Positions 16,673 to 25,436 of a stretch of DNA of 32,813 bases are shown here, one piece after another. The stretch spans positions 1-32,813 of the forward strand of contig JBMNUB010000034.1 in the NCBI GenBank assembly GCA_050946055.1, read 5' to 3'. The notes beneath the pieces were generated by a model. The model ran no database searches and had not been told where the DNA came from. It worked only from the letters and a program-made list of their open reading frames with translations. This stretch comes from Fimadaptatus sp050946055 (lineage in GTDB: Bacteria > Bacillota > Clostridia > Christensenellales > Aristaeellaceae). The stretch's first letter is position 1, and every line of letters starts with the position of its first letter. The position numbers and the translations under genes are program-made.

Positions 16673-18631
16673 ATGTCAGAACGCAAGGCGACGGAAAATC
16701 GTCCCATGCACGGCCCGCATGGCCGCGGCATGCGCGGACCTGGCGCAAAGCCTCAGAACGTGCGCGCCAGCGTGAAGCGCCTGATGGGCTATATGGGCGC
16801 ATACAAGTGGTTCCTGCTGCTGGTGGTGGCGCTGATAGCCGTGTCTTCGCTTGCGCAGGTCAAGGGTACTAGCTACCTGCAAAGCGTGGTCGATGACTAC
16901 CTGACTCCGCTCACGGCTCAGTTCGCTCAGGACGGCGCGGTCAATGCCGGCCTCATGAACGGCTTCATAAAGACGCTGGTAACGATGGCGTTTGTGTATC
17001 TGTTTGGCGCCATATCGACCTTCGCGTATGCAAGGCTGATGCTGCGCATATCGACCGGCACGCTGCTTAAATTGCGCACCGACCTGTTTGACCACATGGA
17101 GACGCTGCCCATACGCTACTTCGACACGCACGCTCACGGCGACCTGATGAGCCGCTATACCAACGACGTGGACACCGTGCGCGAGATGATGTCAAACGCC
17201 GTGGCCAGCTTCATATCCTCGGGCATAACCGTGGTGAGCGTGTTCATAATGATGGTGTATTACTCGTGGCTGCTGACGCTGCTGGTAATAGCCATGATGG
17301 TGTTCATGATGTTCGTGTCCGGCAAGATAGCCGGCAAGAGCAGCCGCTACTTCCGCAAGCAGCAGGCCGCGCTGGGCGCACTCAACGGTTACATAGAGGA
17401 GATGATAGAGGGCGCGCGCGTGGTCAAGGTATTCTGCCGCGAGGAAAAGACGCAGCAGGAGTTTGACCAGCTCAACGAGAACATGTGCGAGGCGGCTACC
17501 GAGGCCAATACCTACGCGGGCATAATGGGCCCGGTCAACAACAACCTCTCCCACGCGCTGTACGCGATAGTCGCCATGGTGGGCAGCGTCATGGTAATAA
17601 ACGGCTTCACCGGGCTGACGCTGGGTACGCTGATAGCCTTCCTGCAATACACGCGCAGCTTCTCACAGCCAATATCGCAGATATCCCAGCAGTTCAACAC
17701 CGTGCTAAACGCGCTTGCGGGCGCGGAGCGCGTGTTCGCGCTGATAGACGAGCCCAGCGAGGAGGACGAGGGCTATGTGTCGCTGGTGAACGTAACAGAC
17801 GGCGGCGACGGCAAGGTCATAGAGTCCGAGCGCGTGACCGGCAAGTGGGCATGGAAGCATCCCCACACCGACGGCAGCGGCACAGACTACAAGCCTGTAC
17901 AGGGCGACGTGGTGTTCGAGGACGTGACGTTTGGCTATGTGCCGGAAAAGACCGTGCTGCGCAACGTGAGCCTGCACGCGCTGCCCGGCCAGCAGATAGC
18001 GCTGGTCGGCTCCACCGGCGCGGGCAAGACCACGATAACCAACCTGATAAATCGCTTCTACGACGTGCCGGGCGGCAAGATACGCTACGACGGCATCAAC
18101 ATAAACAAGATACGCAAGACCGACCTGCGCCGCTCCCTCAGTATGGTGCTTCAGGACACGCACCTGTTTACCGGCACGGTCATGGAGAACATACGATACG
18201 GCAAGCTGGATGCCACCGACGAGGAAGTGCGCGCCGCCGCCCGCCTCGCCAATGCCGACAGCTTCATAACCCGCCTGCCGCAGGGCTACGACACCATGCT
18301 CACGCAGGACGGCGCCAACCTCTCGCAGGGTCAGCGCCAGCTGCTGGCGATAGCGCGCGCCGCCGTTGCCAACCCGCCGGTGCTGATACTGGACGAGGCC
18401 ACCTCCTCGATAGACACGCGCACCGAGCAGCTGGTAGAGCGCGGCATGAACCAGCTCATGCAGGGCCGCACCGTGTTCGTGATAGCGCACAGGCTGTCCA
18501 CGGTGCGCAACTCCGACATGATACTGGTGCTCGAACAGGGTCAGGTCATAGAGCGCGGCAAGCACGAGGAACTGCTGGCGCTCAAGGGCCGCTATTACCA
18601 GCTCTACACCGGCATGCTGGAGCTGAGCTAA
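16673..18631 (+). CDS. Heterodimeric ABC exporter subunit with consensus ATP site
   Basis: A 652-residue half-transporter that starts directly after the stop of its partner (TAA-ATG). A Gly/Arg/Pro-rich N-terminus of about 30 residues precedes six transmembrane segments. The nucleotide-binding domain has Walker A GSTGAGKTT (446-454), Walker B LILDEATSSID with catalytic Glu575 and the switch His606 (AHRLST). Its signature is LSQGQ (550-554) rather than LSGGQ, which is the side facing the partner's degenerate site. An inserted linker containing WAWKHPHTDG joins the two domains, a habit of this exporter class. Together the pair forms one complete exporter under MarR control. Confidence 0.94.
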   Translation: MSERKATENRPMHGPHGRGMRGPGAKPQNVRASVKRLMGYMGAYKWFLLLVVALIAVSSLAQVKGTSYLQSVVDDYLTPLTAQFAQDGAVNAGLMNGFIKTLVTMAFVYLFGAISTFAYARLMLRISTGTLLKLRTDLFDHMETLPIRYFDTHAHGDLMSRYTNDVDTVREMMSNAVASFISSGITVVSVFIMMVYYSWLLTLLVIAMMVFMMFVSGKIAGKSSRYFRKQQAALGALNGYIEEMIEGARVVKVFCREEKTQQEFDQLNENMCEAATEANTYAGIMGPVNNNLSHALYAIVAMVGSVMVINGFTGLTLGTLIAFLQYTRSFSQPISQISQQFNTVLNALAGAERVFALIDEPSEEDEGYVSLVNVTDGGDGKVIESERVTGKWAWKHPHTDGSGTDYKPVQGDVVFEDVTFGYVPEKTVLRNVSLHALPGQQIALVGSTGAGKTTITNLINRFYDVPGGKIRYDGININKIRKTDLRRSLSMVLQDTHLFTGTVMENIRYGKLDATDEEVRAAARLANADSFITRLPQGYDTMLTQDGANLSQGQRQLLAIARAAVANPPVLILDEATSSIDTRTEQLVERGMNQLMQGRTVFVIAHRLSTVRNSDMILVLEQGQVIERGKHEELLALKGRYYQLYTGMLELS

Positions 18632-18693
18632 GGCGATGTACCCGCAAAGGCGCATCATACAAAATTCAGCAGCGCAGGCACAATAGAAAAGCA

Positions 18694-18732
18694 CAGCGGA
18701 CGCGCATCCCGGCATCGGGAGCGCGTCCGCTG
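18694..18732 (+). terminator. Terminator after the ABC exporter operon
   Basis: CAGCGGACGCGC (18694-18705) pairs with GCGCGTCCGCTG (18721-18732), and TCCCG/CGGGA pair inside, with one bulged A. Followed by CGTCTTGG, without a strong U-run. Confidence 0.7.
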
Positions 18733-18744
18733 CGTCTTGGCACA

Positions 18745-18753
18745 TGCTATAAT
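18745..18753 (+). promoter_or_regulatory. Orphan extended -10 promoter
   Basis: TGCTATAAT is a perfect extended -10 (TATAAT 18748-18753). No clear -35 is seen and no well-supported gene follows. Confidence 0.4.
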
Positions 18754-19144
18754 GATCGTGGCGCAATGCGGTGAGCATGCCATGGCAGGCATGGGCATGC
18801 GACGCGCATGAGTGCTTACCGCAGGGCTTTATTGGCTCTGCACGAAAAGTTAGGCGGGAATGGTTGAAAGGCATAATCTTCATGGAAAGCTGGAGGATTT
18901 TGAAAGCAAAGGCCAAACGCCGCGATTTCAGCGAGCGGTTTAATGCTAAAAATGCAAGCCAACCCTTTATTGCCGTTGCTATCGTGGTGAATGCGCGATG
19001 TACTTTAGCGATTTAATGCCCAAAGAAGCCTTGAAGAACCGCTTTATTGCCGCACCATATGATGCATCGGGCTGAGACATCCATATTCATTGTAATGCCG
19101 CGCATTGCGCCTGTCTTAGGCATGGGCATATATATGAGTGTGCA
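18754..19144. other. Gene-poor region, lower GC, possibly transcribed
   Basis: About 390 bases between the exporter operon and the PBP terminator. An 81-codon open frame (18771-19016) begins GTG or ATG without a convincing ribosome site and resembles nothing I know. Part of it (18891-18938) resembles intergenic DNA at 26373-26420. The region could hold a non-coding RNA or a decayed gene; the sequence does not settle it. Confidence 0.4.
18891..18938. repeat. Diverged intergenic repeat, copy 1
   Basis: The stretch starting TGGAGGATTTTG and containing GCGATTTCAG aligns over about 45 bases with 26373-26420 (TGGGGGATTTTG ... GCAATTTCAG). Both copies lie in gene-free DNA. Confidence 0.45.
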
Positions 19145-19188
19145 ACGCGGGGATGCCGCAGTCATAATGGACCGCGGCAGCCCCGCGT
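19145..19188 (-). terminator. Terminator of the FHA-SEDS-PBP operon
   Basis: ACGCGGGG-A-TGCCGC (19145-19159) pairs with GCGGCA-G-CCCCGCGT (19174-19188). The flanks TGAGT and ACTCA add further pairing. It lies 13 bases downstream of the PBP stop. Confidence 0.75.
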
Positions 19189-19200
19189 CATACTCATACA

Positions 19201-20607
19201 TCAATATCCCAGCTTTATGGCCCGCTTGAACACCTTGGCCGCCAGCGGTGCGGCAACGTCGCCGCCATGTCCGCCGTTTTCGACCACGATGGCTATGGCA
19301 AGCGGGTGTTCCTCGTCGGCGCAGTAGCCCACGAACCAAGCGTGCGGCTTGACCTTCTTGGATGATGATACCTCCGCCGTGCCGGTCTTGCCCGCTATCG
19401 TGTAGCCGTCCACCTGCGCGCGCGAGCCGGTGCCACTTTCTACGGCATGCTCCATGTACTGCTGGAGCTTCTGCGCAGTGCCTGTGGACAGCGCGCGGCG
19501 ATATACATTGGCACCAGCCAATACCTGCGGTATGCCGCTGTCGCCCACTATCGAGGACACCAGCCGCGGCTCCATCATCTGACCGTCGTTGGCTATCGCG
19601 CCCGCTATCATGGCCATCTGTATGGGCGTTACCAGCACGCGCCCCTGGCCTACGCCCGCCCATGCCAGCTCATAGTCGCTCTCGGTGTCCGGGAAGCTGC
19701 TCTCGTAGACCACCAGATCGCGGAACAGGAAGTTGACGTTGAAGCCCAGCGCTTCGGCCTTGCTCTTGAGGCGGGCATTGCCCAGCTCCATGGCCAGACT
19801 GCCGAAGGTCAGGTTGCACGAGCGCGCAAAGGCGCTGTCCAGATCGAGATCGCCATGGCCGTTGCCCTCGTTGTCCGTGACCGTGCCGTCGCCCACTACC
19901 ATCTCGCCCGGGCAGTAGAACTCGCGCCCCTCAATGCCCGGCAGCGATTCCAGCGCCGCCGCCAGAGTGACTATCTTGAAGGTAGAGCCGGGCGGGTATA
20001 GCCCCTGCGTGGCGCGATTGAGATAGGGCGCATCCTCGTCCTCGTCGGAGCGCTTGGCTACGCGCTTGGGGTCGTATGTGGGCAGCGATACCATGGAGTA
20101 TACCTCACCCGTGCGGTAGTTCATCAGCACCACGGCGCCATTCTTGCCGTCGGGGAAGGCATCCATTATGTACTTGCTCAGCTCTGCGTCTATGGTCAGG
20201 CGCACGTCTGAGCCGCGCTGCTGTTTGCCGCTCAGCCACTGCGTAACGCGGTCGAATATGTTGCTGGACAGTCCCAGCAGCGTGGAGGCGTAGAAAGTCT
20301 CCACGCCCGTGCCGCTCATGCCCAGCGTGTCGCCGACGGTCTGCGACACCGAGCGGCGCAGGCTGGACGAGGAGTTGTACACGCGCGCGCCGTCCTCGTC
20401 GGTGGTGGCCAGCACTATGCCGTTCCTGTCCAGTATGTCGCCGGCTATCACGTTCTTGCGGGCGGTGTTTAGGCGGGTGTTGCTGGTGCTGTTGGTCCAG
20501 CGGTTGCCGTTTATCGCCACGGTGTAGTTTAAGTACACCGTCAGCACCAGCATGCCGCACAGCAGCAGCGCGCCCACTATGCGCATATTGCGGCGCAGTT
20601 CCTTCAT
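19201..20607 (-). CDS. pbpA: Class B penicillin-binding protein (PBP2/FtsI type transpeptidase)
   Basis: A 468-residue membrane-anchored cell-wall enzyme. It has one N-terminal membrane segment (IVGALLLCGMLVLTVYL) and then a short pedestal region. The transpeptidase domain carries the three active-site motifs: S208-TFK (PPGSTFK), S263-C-N and K407-T-G (AGKTGTAE). It cross-links peptidoglycan stem peptides outside the membrane and is a beta-lactam target. At 468 residues it is shorter than the 600-700 of typical FtsI, similar to the PbpA of actinobacteria and some Clostridia. It is last in an operon, 13 bases after the SEDS gene, and the two products likely act as a pair. An AGGAGGTG site precedes the ATG. 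Confidence 0.94.
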   Translation of the reverse strand: MKELRRNMRIVGALLLCGMLVLTVYLNYTVAINGNRWTNSTSNTRLNTARKNVIAGDILDRNGIVLATTDEDGARVYNSSSSLRRSVSQTVGDTLGMSGTGVETFYASTLLGLSSNIFDRVTQWLSGKQQRGSDVRLTIDAELSKYIMDAFPDGKNGAVVLMNYRTGEVYSMVSLPTYDPKRVAKRSDEDEDAPYLNRATQGLYPPGSTFKIVTLAAALESLPGIEGREFYCPGEMVVGDGTVTDNEGNGHGDLDLDSAFARSCNLTFGSLAMELGNARLKSKAEALGFNVNFLFRDLVVYESSFPDTESDYELAWAGVGQGRVLVTPIQMAMIAGAIANDGQMMEPRLVSSIVGDSGIPQVLAGANVYRRALSTGTAQKLQQYMEHAVESGTGSRAQVDGYTIAGKTGTAEVSSSKKVKPHAWFVGYCADEEHPLAIAIVVENGGHGGDVAAPLAAKVFKRAIKLGY

Positions 20608-20620
20608 CGCTCACACCTCC

Positions 20621-21952
20621 TCATGTGCCTTCGCGCAGCGCTTTTTCGCGCTCCTGCCGGTTGAGCGACGATATGCCCAGCAGTATGCCCACCAGCATCA
20701 TGCAGCTCATCAGCGACGATCCGCCCGCGCTCACGAAGGGCAGCGTAACGCCGGTAAGCGGTATCATCTTGGTCACGCCGCCCACTATCACGAAGGTCTG
20801 CACGGCCAGCATCAGCGTCGCGCCGAAGGCCATCAGGCTGTGATATGCCGTGGTCGCTTCCAGCGCTATCTTTATGCCGCGCATGAATACGAAGCAGTAC
20901 AGCACCAGTAGCCCCACGCCAAACAGTATGCCAAACTCCTCGCATATGGCGGCGAATATGAAGTCGGTATGGTAATACGGTATCATGCGCGGCGTACCCA
21001 GCCCCAGCCCCTGCCCAAACATTCCGCCCGAGCCTATCGCGATTAGCGCCTGGACTATCTGATAGCCGGTCTTTTGGGGATCGCTCCAGGGGTTTTTCCA
21101 TATGGCAACGCGCGTGCGCACGTGGTCAAACAGGTAATACGCGCCCACCGCGCCAACGCAGCCGCCCGCCAGCCCCAGCCCCGTGAGCATGAGGTTGCTG
21201 GTGGCTATGTAGAACAGCCCTATCGTCAGGAAGAAGTATATAAGAAGCGTTCCCAGATCGCGCTGAACCACCAGCAGTATCAGGCACATGCACACGGCAA
21301 AGCCCAGCGCCGGTATCATGCGCTTCATGCCGCGCTTTTGCGCCAGCGCCGAGGACAGCACCACCAGCAGCAGCATCTTCACGAATTCCGAGGGCTGAAA
21401 GCCTATGTTCAGGCCCAGCTTCTTAAACGTCACCCAGTTGCGCGCGCCGTTTGTCCAGCCGCCTATTACCGGCGCCATGGGCAGCAGCATCAGCACCAGC
21501 GACACCGCCATCGCCGCCCACGACCACTTCTCCCAGCGCGTCATGCGCCGGATTATGACTATGGCGATAAGCATGGCTGCGATGGCCACTATGAAGAACA
21601 GCGCCTGACTGCGCGCGGTCACGGGCTTGGTTATGTCGACCAGCGTCACCATGCCTATCGAGCTTATCAGCATCACCAGCATCAAAAGCGCCCTGTCCGC
21701 ATGCCACACGCGCCTTATAAGCATGTCCAGCGCCAGCGTTCCCAGCGGGAATGCCGCCGCTAGTATCAGCGCCTGCACGTCTATGGGCTGCGTCTTGAGC
21801 GCCAGCAGCACAAACGCGCTTATCTGAAAGAGTATAGTTACATATGTCAGCAGCCTGAGCGCACCGCGCCCCGCATGCCGCGCATGAGCGGGCGAGGCGG
21901 GTCTGTTTCTCTGGCGCTCGGCCTCTTGAATAGTATTGCGTCCCATATTCAT
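20621..21952 (-). CDS. SEDS-family peptidoglycan polymerase (FtsW/RodA/SpoVE)
   Basis: A 443-residue polytopic membrane protein, with about ten to twelve hydrophobic segments. GARNWVTFKKLGLNIGFQPSEFVKM, VVQRDLGTLLIYFF, GYQIVQALIAIGSGGMFGQGLG, and FIFAAICEEFG are the conserved SEDS motifs. The final TGVTLPFVSAGGSSLM is the hallmark of the family. It polymerises lipid II into glycan strands together with the class B PBP encoded next. The ATG shares its A with the TGA of the FHA gene (TGATG), so translation is coupled. Whether it serves division or elongation cannot be told. Confidence 0.95.
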   Translation of the reverse strand: MNMGRNTIQEAERQRNRPASPAHARHAGRGALRLLTYVTILFQISAFVLLALKTQPIDVQALILAAAFPLGTLALDMLIRRVWHADRALLMLVMLISSIGMVTLVDITKPVTARSQALFFIVAIAAMLIAIVIIRRMTRWEKWSWAAMAVSLVLMLLPMAPVIGGWTNGARNWVTFKKLGLNIGFQPSEFVKMLLLVVLSSALAQKRGMKRMIPALGFAVCMCLILLVVQRDLGTLLIYFFLTIGLFYIATSNLMLTGLGLAGGCVGAVGAYYLFDHVRTRVAIWKNPWSDPQKTGYQIVQALIAIGSGGMFGQGLGLGTPRMIPYYHTDFIFAAICEEFGILFGVGLLVLYCFVFMRGIKIALEATTAYHSLMAFGATLMLAVQTFVIVGGVTKMIPLTGVTLPFVSAGGSSLMSCMMLVGILLGISSLNRQEREKALREGT

Positions 21953-22803
21953 CAGCTCCGCCGTCCGCGCCGCTTGACGGGCGCGCCGGTATCGTCGAAA
22001 TAGTCATCGGGGTCATAGTCGGGCAGGTCGTTCTTCACGTTGGGCGGATCAAACTCGCGCTCACGGCGGCGCGTGCGCTTTGCCTTGACGGGCGGCGCGG
22101 CGGCGCTGGCATCATAGTACCCGCCCTCGCCGTCCTCCTCGCGGTCATAGCCGGCCTCGCCGTCGCAGGCATCGTCCACACCGTAGTCGGCCTCGTCGTC
22201 ATAGGCGGGGCGGGGTGGGGAGCCGATGGACGCATCCTCGCCGTATTCGCCGTCGAAGTCATGCTCAAAGGGCAGTTCCTCGTCAAACTCATCGCCGCCC
22301 GCGCGCGCAGCATCTATGGCCCGGCCTTCGCCCGCCGCATCGTATTCCACAACTACGTCGTACAGCGTGAGCTGAAGCGTTATCGCGCCTATGCAGAACA
22401 GCGCACCATCCTTGACCAGTATCTCCTGCGCCAGCGGCTGACCGCGCAGCGACACCGGCGCGCTGCCTATCGCACCTATCAGCATGCCGCCCGCGCGCAG
22501 TTCTCCCCGCGCATGCCTCGGAAACACGCTGTGGTCCTCAAGGCACACATCGCACCTGCGGCGGCGGCCTATCACTATGTCGCGCTGTATGGCATACCGC
22601 TCGCCGCGTATGACATCGCCCGCACCCTTGACCACAAGCAGCTCGCCCACGTATTCCATGTTGGGCGCGGCCTGCCGCTCGCTGCGCGCACGGCGGCGAT
22701 CCAGCAGCGCCAGCCTGAGCGCACACAGCGCCGCCAGCGATATAAGCCCCGCAAACCAATAGCGCATGGCCAGCGACACCATCTCAAACGCCTGCTCGTT
22801 CAC
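21952..22803 (-). CDS. Membrane-anchored FHA-domain protein
   Basis: A 283-residue product from GTG 22803, which has AGGAGG seven bases upstream. An N-terminal membrane segment (FAGLISLAALCALRLALL) precedes an FHA domain at about residues 45-130 (YAIQRDIVIGRRRRCDVCLEDHSVFPRHARGEL). FHA domains bind phosphothreonine; here the usual Ser before the conserved Arg-His is Phe-Pro (VFPRH), so ligand binding may differ. The rest is a long Asp/Glu/Tyr-rich tail ending in a basic patch. It is first in the operon with SEDS and PBP genes, an arrangement known from actinobacterial fha-rodA-pbpA clusters, and probably links cell-wall synthesis to Ser/Thr kinase signalling (inference). Confidence 0.88.
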   Translation of the reverse strand: MNEQAFEMVSLAMRYWFAGLISLAALCALRLALLDRRRARSERQAAPNMEYVGELLVVKGAGDVIRGERYAIQRDIVIGRRRRCDVCLEDHSVFPRHARGELRAGGMLIGAIGSAPVSLRGQPLAQEILVKDGALFCIGAITLQLTLYDVVVEYDAAGEGRAIDAARAGGDEFDEELPFEHDFDGEYGEDASIGSPPRPAYDDEADYGVDDACDGEAGYDREEDGEGGYYDASAAAPPVKAKRTRRREREFDPPNVKNDLPDYDPDDYFDDTGAPVKRRGRRS

Positions 22804-22831
22804 GCGCACACCTCCTGCCATCGATAAAATG

Positions 22832-22837
22832 ATTATA
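22832..22837 (-). promoter_or_regulatory. -10 box for the FHA-SEDS-PBP operon
   Basis: TATAAT on the minus strand, about 29 bases upstream of the GTG start. The -35 (TTCCGC-like at 17 bases) is poor. Confidence 0.5.
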
Positions 22838-23127
22838 CCACATTCGCGCTTTGAGCGGAACACCTGTTTCCATTTCTTCACAACTCGGGCGGGCGCGCGG
22901 CGATATCCGGGCGGGCATGGCGGCGGGCGGCATATGCGCCGCATGCGGAAGATTCGGTGAGCTGATGAAGCCTGCCCGGCGCCTGCATGGCAGCGGGCTC
23001 GTTGTGCGCGGCATGGCTGCTTCAAAGTTAGCCCATGCCGCTTGCTGCGCGCTATGCACATTCATATCGCCGCTCATGCCAGATGCGCATAATCGCACCT
23101 GTGCGCGCCAAATGCGCGCCGCGCTCT
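22838..23127. other. Divergent intergenic region
   Basis: Lies between the FHA operon and pepF promoters. It is GC-rich with several GCATGC-type short palindromes and no gene that can be supported. Confidence 0.5.
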
Positions 23128-23155
23128 TTTACCGCGCGCCGGAATATGGTATAAT
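23128..23155 (+). promoter_or_regulatory. Probable pepF promoter
   Basis: TATAAT (23150-23155) with TTTACC (23128-23133) at 16 bases. The leader then holds a GC-rich palindrome (GCGCGGC...GCCGCGC near 23190-23208) just before the ribosome site. Confidence 0.55.
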
Positions 23156-23227
23156 GTTCCCGTAAACTGGCGCAGCATGCGCAAAAGGTATGCGCGGCGG
23201 CGCGCCGCGCTTGAGGAGGTATTGCAA

Positions 23228-25006
23228 ATGGACGAGATAAGAAATCGGGCGCAGATACCCGACAACTACAAGTGGGACATGACCGCGCTGTACGCAAGCG
23301 ATGCGGCATGGGAAGACGAGTGCCGCGCGCTGGGCGCAAAGCTGCCTGAGCTGGCGGCGTTTTCCGGCAAGCTGGGCGACAAGGCTGAGCTGCTCAATGC
23401 GCTCAGGGAGATGTTCGCGCTCAACTGCCGCATGGAGCGCCTGTTCGTATACGCCAACTGCCGCCGCGACGAGGACAACGCCAATCCCGTATACCAGCGC
23501 CTGAGCGACATGGCCATGCACCTGTATCAGGAACTGGGTCAGACCATGGCCTTTGTCGAGCCGGAACTGCTGGCGCTTGAGGACGGCTACATAGAGTCCG
23601 TTATGGAGCAGCCTGAGTTTGCCGACTACCGCGTGTATCTGGGTCAGGTGCTGCGTCAGCGCCCGCATACGCTCAGCCACGAGATGGAGGCGCTGCTGGC
23701 CGCCACAAGCGAGATACGCAACGCGCCCGACAGCATATACTCCATGATGACCGATGCCGACATGACCTTCCCCACCATAAAGGATGCCGAGGGCAACGAC
23801 GTGGAGATAACACACGGCAACCTCATACCGCTGCTGGAGAGCGCCGACCGCCGCGTGCGCAAGGACGCATGGGAGGGCCTGCTGCTCATGCTCAACAAGT
23901 GGGGCAACACCATAGCCACGACCTATTCTTCCAGCGTAAAGAGCGACATATTCTCCGCACGCGCGCGTCACTTTGACAATACGCTGGAGGCTTCGCTCTA
24001 TCCCAACGAGATACCGCGCTCGGTGTGCGACAACCTCATATCCGCCGTGCATAGCCGCTTTGGCGCCATGGAGCGCTATATACGCCTGCGCGGCCGCGTG
24101 CTGGGTCTGGACAGCGTGCGCCCCTATGACATGTATACGCCCATAGTGGACGATGTGGAGATGGGTCTGCCCTATGAGGAGGCCTATATGAGCGTCGTAA
24201 AGTCGCTGGAAGTCATGGGCAAGGAGTACACCGACCAGCTGCGCGCCGCCATTGACCAGCGCTGGATAGACGTGTATGAGAACCGTGGCAAGACCAGCGG
24301 CGCGTATTCGACGGGCGCTTACGGCGTACATCCCTATGTGCTGCTCAACTACAACAAGACCCTGGACAACAAGATGACCATAGCTCACGAGATGGGCCAT
24401 GCCATGCACACCTGGTATTCCTCGGGCGCGCAGCCCTATCCCACCAGCGACTATTCGCTGTTCGTGGCCGAGGTTGCCTCCACCTGCAACGAGATGCTGG
24501 TAATGCGCGACATGCTGGCCACCGAGACCGACAAGCGCCGCCGCGCCTACCTGCTCAACCATCTGCTTGAGCAGTTCCGCACCACCGTGTTCCGCCAGAC
24601 GCTGTTTGCCGAGTTCGAGATGAAGGCGCACGCTCAGGCCGAGGCCGGCGAGCCGCTCAACAAGGAGAACCTCTGCGCCATATATGAGGATCTCATCCGC
24701 CAGTACTATCCCGGCATGGAAGTGGGCGATACCGTGCGCTACGAGTGGATGCGCATACCGCACTTCTACCGCGCGTATTACGTATATCAGTATGCGACCG
24801 GCTTCTCCGCTGCCGTGGCGCTGTCCAGTCAGATACTGGAAAAAGGCCCGGAGGATTACATCAAGTTCCTCAAGCTGGGCTGCAGCGTGCCGCCGATAGA
24901 GGCGCTCAAGGTGGCCGGCGTGGACATGTCCACCCCCGCTCCCGTGGAGCAGGCGCTGGATTTCTTCGAGCAGGTACTTGCAGAATTTGAGTCGCTGATG
25001 GTATAA
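23228..25006 (+). CDS. pepF: Oligoendopeptidase F (M3B metallopeptidase)
   Basis: A 592-residue cytoplasmic zinc peptidase, the usual family length. HEMGH near residue 386 (IAHEMGHAMHTWYSS) supplies two zinc ligands and the catalytic Glu, and FVAEVASTCNE about 28 residues later gives the third ligand. The N-terminus (IPDNYKWDMTALY) and YFHFYRAYYVYQYATGFSAA-like C-terminal segment (here PHFYRAYYVYQYATGFSAA) are typical of PepF. It cuts peptides of roughly 7-17 residues. GAGGAGGT precedes ATG 23228; an earlier in-frame start at 23177 has no such site. It is followed 45 bases later by a small acidic protein gene. Confidence 0.96.
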   Translation: MDEIRNRAQIPDNYKWDMTALYASDAAWEDECRALGAKLPELAAFSGKLGDKAELLNALREMFALNCRMERLFVYANCRRDEDNANPVYQRLSDMAMHLYQELGQTMAFVEPELLALEDGYIESVMEQPEFADYRVYLGQVLRQRPHTLSHEMEALLAATSEIRNAPDSIYSMMTDADMTFPTIKDAEGNDVEITHGNLIPLLESADRRVRKDAWEGLLLMLNKWGNTIATTYSSSVKSDIFSARARHFDNTLEASLYPNEIPRSVCDNLISAVHSRFGAMERYIRLRGRVLGLDSVRPYDMYTPIVDDVEMGLPYEEAYMSVVKSLEVMGKEYTDQLRAAIDQRWIDVYENRGKTSGAYSTGAYGVHPYVLLNYNKTLDNKMTIAHEMGHAMHTWYSSGAQPYPTSDYSLFVAEVASTCNEMLVMRDMLATETDKRRRAYLLNHLLEQFRTTVFRQTLFAEFEMKAHAQAEAGEPLNKENLCAIYEDLIRQYYPGMEVGDTVRYEWMRIPHFYRAYYVYQYATGFSAAVALSSQILEKGPEDYIKFLKLGCSVPPIEALKVAGVDMSTPAPVEQALDFFEQVLAEFESLMV

Positions 25007-25051
25007 TGATACAGGCGCAGTGAGCTTATTACACACGGAGGTATCTTTGAT

Positions 25052-25390
25052 ATGAAGGGCTACGACCGCGACGAGGCCGCGCGCAGCATACTGGGCGCGC
25101 TTGACGCAAAGGCATACGGCGATCTGGGCATATCGCTTGAATCGCTGGTGCGCCAGGCCATAGATGCCGATATGGAATACATGCAGTCCGCAGGCGTACT
25201 GGCTGAGGACGGCTCCATGGGCGATTCATACTACGACGACGACGATGCGTTTGAGTTCCTGCTGGACAGGATATGCGCCGAACGCGGCATAAGCGGCGAG
25301 CGCGAGCTTCGCATAGCCAGCTTCCTTGACGATTACATGGACGCTCAGCAGTCCTATATGGAAAAGCGCGGACTGCTGGAATGGGATTGA
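25052..25390 (+). CDS. Small acidic protein of unknown function
   Basis: A 112-residue, Asp/Glu/Tyr-rich, probably helical and soluble protein. No family is recognised. It contains an acidic run (DSYYDDDDAFEFLLDRI) in the middle and MDAQQSYMEKRGLLEWD at the C-terminus. CACGGAGGT precedes the ATG. It lies between pepF (45 bases upstream) and the TIM-barrel gene (46 bases downstream), all on the plus strand, so co-transcription is likely. Confidence 0.75.
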   Translation: MKGYDRDEAARSILGALDAKAYGDLGISLESLVRQAIDADMEYMQSAGVLAEDGSMGDSYYDDDDAFEFLLDRICAERGISGERELRIASFLDDYMDAQQSYMEKRGLLEWD

Positions 25391-25436
25391 CGGTATAGCG
25401 CCCGCCGGCCGCGCACACTCTTAGGAGGGATGTCTA

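Noticed and set aside
18771..19016. 81-codon open frame
   Set aside because: No convincing ribosome site or family; part lies in an intergenic repeat. Kept only as a possible transcribed region.
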